This document shows, piece by piece, positions 63,098-64,000 of a DNA stretch of 64,000 nt. The stretch is taken from contig NZ_LN909065.1 in assembly GCF_001486505.1 (NCBI RefSeq), positions 1,240,001-1,304,000 of the forward strand, written 5' to 3'. The notes beneath the pieces were generated by a model. It made no database searches, had not been told where the DNA came from, and worked only from the letters and a program-made list of their open reading frames with translations. The stretch's first letter is position 1. The number at the start of each line of letters is the position of its first letter. A program made the position numbers and the translations under genes. This stretch comes from Paenibacillus rubinfantis. Lineage in GTDB: Bacteria > Bacillota > Bacilli > Paenibacillales > Paenibacillaceae.

Positions 63098-63610
63098 TTA
63101 ATATTGAACCAGTGAGAATACATCGATTCCCGGCAGCTTCTTGCGCCCATCCAGCTCGCTGAGTTCAATGAGGAATGCGGTGCCCACCACATTACCGCCC
63201 AACTGGCGAACCAGATTCACAGAGGTCGAAATCGTTCCCCCGGTAGCCAGCAAATCGTCGGCAATCAGCACGTTTTGCCCCGGCTTCACCGCATCGCTGT
63301 GCATGGCCAACCGGTCTTTGCCGTATTCCAGGTCGTATTCTACCTCAATCGTTTCGTAAGGCAGCTTTCCGCTTTTGCGGATCGGCACGAATCCAACGCC
63401 AAGCGCGTAAGCCAATGGGGCACCCACCACGAAACCACGGGCTTCCGGACCGGCGATCAAATCGATCTTGAGGTGAGAAACCAACTGTTTCAGTTCGTCA
63501 ACCGCCTTGCGATACATCGCTCCGTCGTTCAGCAGCGTGGTAATGTCCTTGAAACTGATGCCGGGCTGAGGGAAATCAGGAATCACCCGGATGTACTCTT
63601 TAAAATCCAA
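63098..63610 (-). CDS. apt: Adenine phosphoribosyltransferase
   Basis: Apt, 170 residues, salvages adenine to AMP with PRPP. The N-terminal IRVIPDFPQPGISFKDITTL and AGPEARGFVVGAPLAY are typical. The PRPP-binding motif NVLIADDLLATGGT is near residue 120. TTG start at 63610 after GGAGGAG. It lies 57 bp downstream of recJ in the conserved recJ-apt order; relA would follow directly in Bacillus. Confidence 0.96.
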   Translation of the reverse strand: MDFKEYIRVIPDFPQPGISFKDITTLLNDGAMYRKAVDELKQLVSHLKIDLIAGPEARGFVVGAPLAYALGVGFVPIRKSGKLPYETIEVEYDLEYGKDRLAMHSDAVKPGQNVLIADDLLATGGTISTSVNLVRQLGGNVVGTAFLIELSELDGRKKLPGIDVFSLVQY

Positions 63611-63667
63611 ACCAATCTCCTCCTAGTTCAAATGCATGCGAATCGTTTCCATCTCTCGAAAAATCAT

Positions 63668-64000
63668 TTATGAAGCACCCTGAATATGGGTTAGCATCCA
63701 TTCGGTAATTTCGGGGACCCGGCCGTACTGCAGCATCTGCTCGATTTCAGCCAGCAGTCCCAGTTCCCGGTAACGGCTTGACGTTTCCAGCGCCTGCTTG
63801 GAAGGAGACGGATGGATCCGCACCATCCCCGCTGCCCGGATAATAAATCCCAGTTCTTCGAATACCCCAAGCGCCATCTCCACCATCCGTCTGGACCACC
63901 CGGTGCGTGTCGCCAGCGCAGCGATCAATTCTTCCTCGCGAAGTCCTTGTCCTGCGCCGCGATGGATTAAGCTGTATACCAGCTTGAAATGATCCCGGGA
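63668..64000 (-). CDS. recJ: RecJ single-strand exonuclease, C-terminal end (runs off the right edge)
   Basis: The frame is open to base 64000 and encodes the last 110 residues. The sequence (RDHFKLVYSLIHRGAGQGLR, then ATRTGWSRRMVEMALGVFEELGFI) resembles the C-terminal winged-helix extension of Bacillus RecJ, not the catalytic core. The call rests on this similarity and on the position directly before apt. RecJ degrades single-stranded DNA 5' to 3' in recombination and repair. Confidence 0.8.
   Translation of the reverse strand, partial: SRDHFKLVYSLIHRGAGQGLREEELIAALATRTGWSRRMVEMALGVFEELGFIIRAAGMVRIHPSPSKQALETSSRYRELGLLAEIEQMLQYGRVPEITEWMLTHIQGAS

Overview
The window looks like chromosomal DNA from a Paenibacillus-type Gram-positive spore-former. 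The evidence is moderately high GC, strong AGGAGG-type ribosome binding sites with frequent TTG and GTG starts, T-box leaders, and gene neighbourhoods shared with Bacillus: recJ-apt-relA-dtd-hisS-aspS-tcdA, rarA-cymR-yrvO, alaS-ireB-ruvX-yrzB-mltG-yrrN-yrrO and yuaF-floT. Nearly all genes are on the minus strand. No rRNA, tRNA, CRISPR array, prophage or intact insertion sequence was seen.

Layout. 0-2.3 kb: the end of polyphosphate kinase, converging on an Ppx/GppA phosphatase. 2.4-7.7 kb: the sugar PTS core (glcT, ptsG, ptsH, ptsI) with an RNA antiterminator target in front of ptsG. 7.9-11.3 kb: the flotillin/NfeD membrane-stress pair with a sigma-W-type promoter, then an iron alcohol dehydrogenase. 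11.5-16.3 kb: the Leloir operon galK-galE-galT with a divergent AraC-type regulator. 16.3-23.7 kb: sirtuin, HAD phosphatase, a KGG stress protein, ilvD, a polysaccharide deacetylase and a class B penicillin-binding protein. 23.7-24.6 kb: a gene-free stretch with a 38-bp minisatellite and a dispersed repeat. 24.6-26.8 kb: a chemoreceptor with a sigma-D-type promoter. 27-36.2 kb: tRNA hydroxylation proteins (U32 pair), mltG, two DUF1292 proteins, ruvX, ireB, alaS with its T-box, and an AI-2E family permease. 36.2-37 kb: a second copy of the dispersed repeat. 37-42.2 kb: the mannitol operon mtlA-mtlR-mtlF-mtlD. 42.4-47.8 kb: a PRC-barrel protein, cysteine desulfurase, CymR, MnmA and RarA. 47.8-49.8 kb: an irregular accessory stretch with small ORFs, a frameshifted HNH nuclease gene and palindromes. 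49.8-64 kb: HelD, TcdA, AspS, HisS with a T-box, a GNAT protein, Dtd, RelA, a uracil-type permease, Apt and the end of RecJ.

How the genes fit together. HPr and enzyme I energise both PtsG and the mannitol permease here, and HPr can also modify the PRD regulators GlcT and MtlR. The cysteine desulfurase YrvO is the expected sulfur donor for MnmA, and CymR lies beside it. TcdA, MnmA, the U32 pair, AlaS, AspS, HisS and Dtd form a translation and tRNA-modification cluster.

I found no convincing new multi-gene system. The best leads are small: the two-copy modular repeat, the mtlA operator with arms symmetric about a cre site, the frameshifted HNH gene, the 30-bp perfect palindrome near 49.5 kb, the hairpin/mini-ORF transcript near 48.0 kb, and a 74-bp inverted-repeat element where yrrM sits in Bacillus. 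Start sites were adjusted from the longest frames wherever a ribosome binding site or family length decided the matter.
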